A stretch of DNA of 64,000 bases from Cupriavidus malaysiensis (GTDB lineage: Bacteria; Pseudomonadota; Gammaproteobacteria; Burkholderiales; Burkholderiaceae), in NCBI RefSeq assembly GCF_001854325.1, contig NZ_CP017755.1, positions 434,001 to 498,000 of the forward strand, in the 5' to 3' direction. Under the pieces are notes generated by a model. It worked only from the letters and a program-made list of their open reading frames with translations, searched no databases and had not been told where the DNA came from. Every line of letters begins with the position of its first letter. Position 1 is the stretch's first letter. Below, piece by piece: positions 63,562 to 64,000 of the stretch. The translations under genes were made by a program, and so were the position numbers.

Positions 63562-64000
63562 GGAGTTCCCCGCGCGGCGCCCTGGCGGTCGCGCGCGTTC
63601 CGCATGTCGGTCGGCGAGATGCCGAAGCGCGCCTTGAAGGCGGTCGCGAAGTTCGCGCCGCTCGTATAGCCGACCCGCATGGCGATCGTCGCAATATCGC
63701 TATCGCTTTCGAACAGCAAGCGCTTCGACTCCCGCAAACGCTCTTCGCGCACGTAATCGAACACCGTCAAGCCGGTGCAGCGCTTCATGGCCAGCGACAG
63801 CCGCCGTGCCGACGTGCTGGTCTGGCGCGCCAGCGCTTCCACATCGGGCACATCGACGAAGTTCGCCAGCACGATGGCCCGCACCTGGCGGCAGAGGGCG
63901 ACGTCGAAGCTGCTGGCCTCGGTGCCCGGCGCGGTGATGTCGGCCGCCGGCGCGGGCGTGCTCGGTTCGACCTCGAGCGTCAGGTGGATGGCGACGCGCA
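63558..64000 (-). CDS. AraC-family regulator, 5' part beyond window
   Basis: 147 codons are visible, open to the right edge. The C-terminal AraC double HTH is complete: VEALARQTSTSARRLSLAMKRCTGLTVFDYVREERLRESKRLL, then SDIATIAMRVGYTSGANFATAFKARFGISPTDMRNA. The N-terminal ligand domain lies mostly outside; only VAIHLTLEVEPSTPAPAADIT and a short linker are seen. The 4-bp overlap with the hybrid kinase start makes the two a co-translated pair, so they probably act in one signal route. Confidence 0.92.
   Translation of the reverse strand, partial: RVAIHLTLEVEPSTPAPAADITAPGTEASSFDVALCRQVRAIVLANFVDVPDVEALARQTSTSARRLSLAMKRCTGLTVFDYVREERLRESKRLLFESDSDIATIAMRVGYTSGANFATAFKARFGISPTDMRNARDRQGAARGTP

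Overview
The window reads as chromosome of a high-GC beta-proteobacterium, most like Cupriavidus or Ralstonia. This is an inference from base composition, gene families and IS types; no rRNA, tRNA or species marker is present. I see no CRISPR array, replication origin or integrase.

Layout. (1) 1-5.2 kb: a two-component system followed by an efflux operon (ABC ATPase, HlyD adaptor, NodT-type outer-membrane protein cut by the left edge); an 8-bp tandem repeat lies in front of the ATPase gene. (2) 5.3-9.8 kb: single genes (metallo-beta-lactamase-fold hydrolase, FAD oxidoreductase, BamE-like lipoprotein, VOC protein). (3) 9.9-16.7 kb: an aromatic meta-cleavage operon (extradiol dioxygenase, flavin reductase, flavin monooxygenase, hydratase, hydrolase) with a near-consensus sigma-54 promoter, divergent from a DmpR/MopR-type activator that keeps the zinc-site residues of phenol sensors. 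(4) 16.9-37.3 kb: core-like genes: a RES/Xre toxin-antitoxin pair, LysR/aldo-keto reductase, a diguanylate cyclase, transporters, an NtrB/NtrC-like pair beside a sigma-54-dependent exported repeat protein, a MerR-HEAT fusion next to a HEAT-repeat gene, and a LysR/SDR pair.

(5) 37.4-54.2 kb: a visibly lower-GC metal and stress island: MerR and class IV aminotransferase; LemA with two TPM-domain proteins; an archaeal-type AdoMet synthetase; a P1B ATPase with two YHS domains; several small membrane proteins; an isoprenylcysteine-methyltransferase-like protein; FtsH; polyphosphate kinase 2; a second P-type ATPase with a CPD motif; a VTT/DedA-like protein; a deleted DUF3141 gene; and a Met/His-rich exported protein. 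Three sites match the FNR/Anr box TTGAT-N4-ATCAA at 9 of 10 positions, each in front of an island transcription unit, so low-oxygen control is a concrete hypothesis.

(6) 54.2-57.3 kb: scrap of IS21, IS3 and an ISNCY-like element, a truncated AbiEi antitoxin, a HigB/HigA-like pair, and a second diverged copy of the 3' end of the SDR gene at 36.5 kb. The two SDR copies are direct repeats bracketing the island. (7) 57.5-64 kb: small conserved and hypothetical genes, a cold-shock protein with its terminator, an 18-bp perfect palindrome, a hybrid sensor kinase and an AraC-family regulator cut by the right edge.

A recurring oddity is short tandem repeats of 8 or 9 bp, including two that lie in frame inside sensor-kinase genes.
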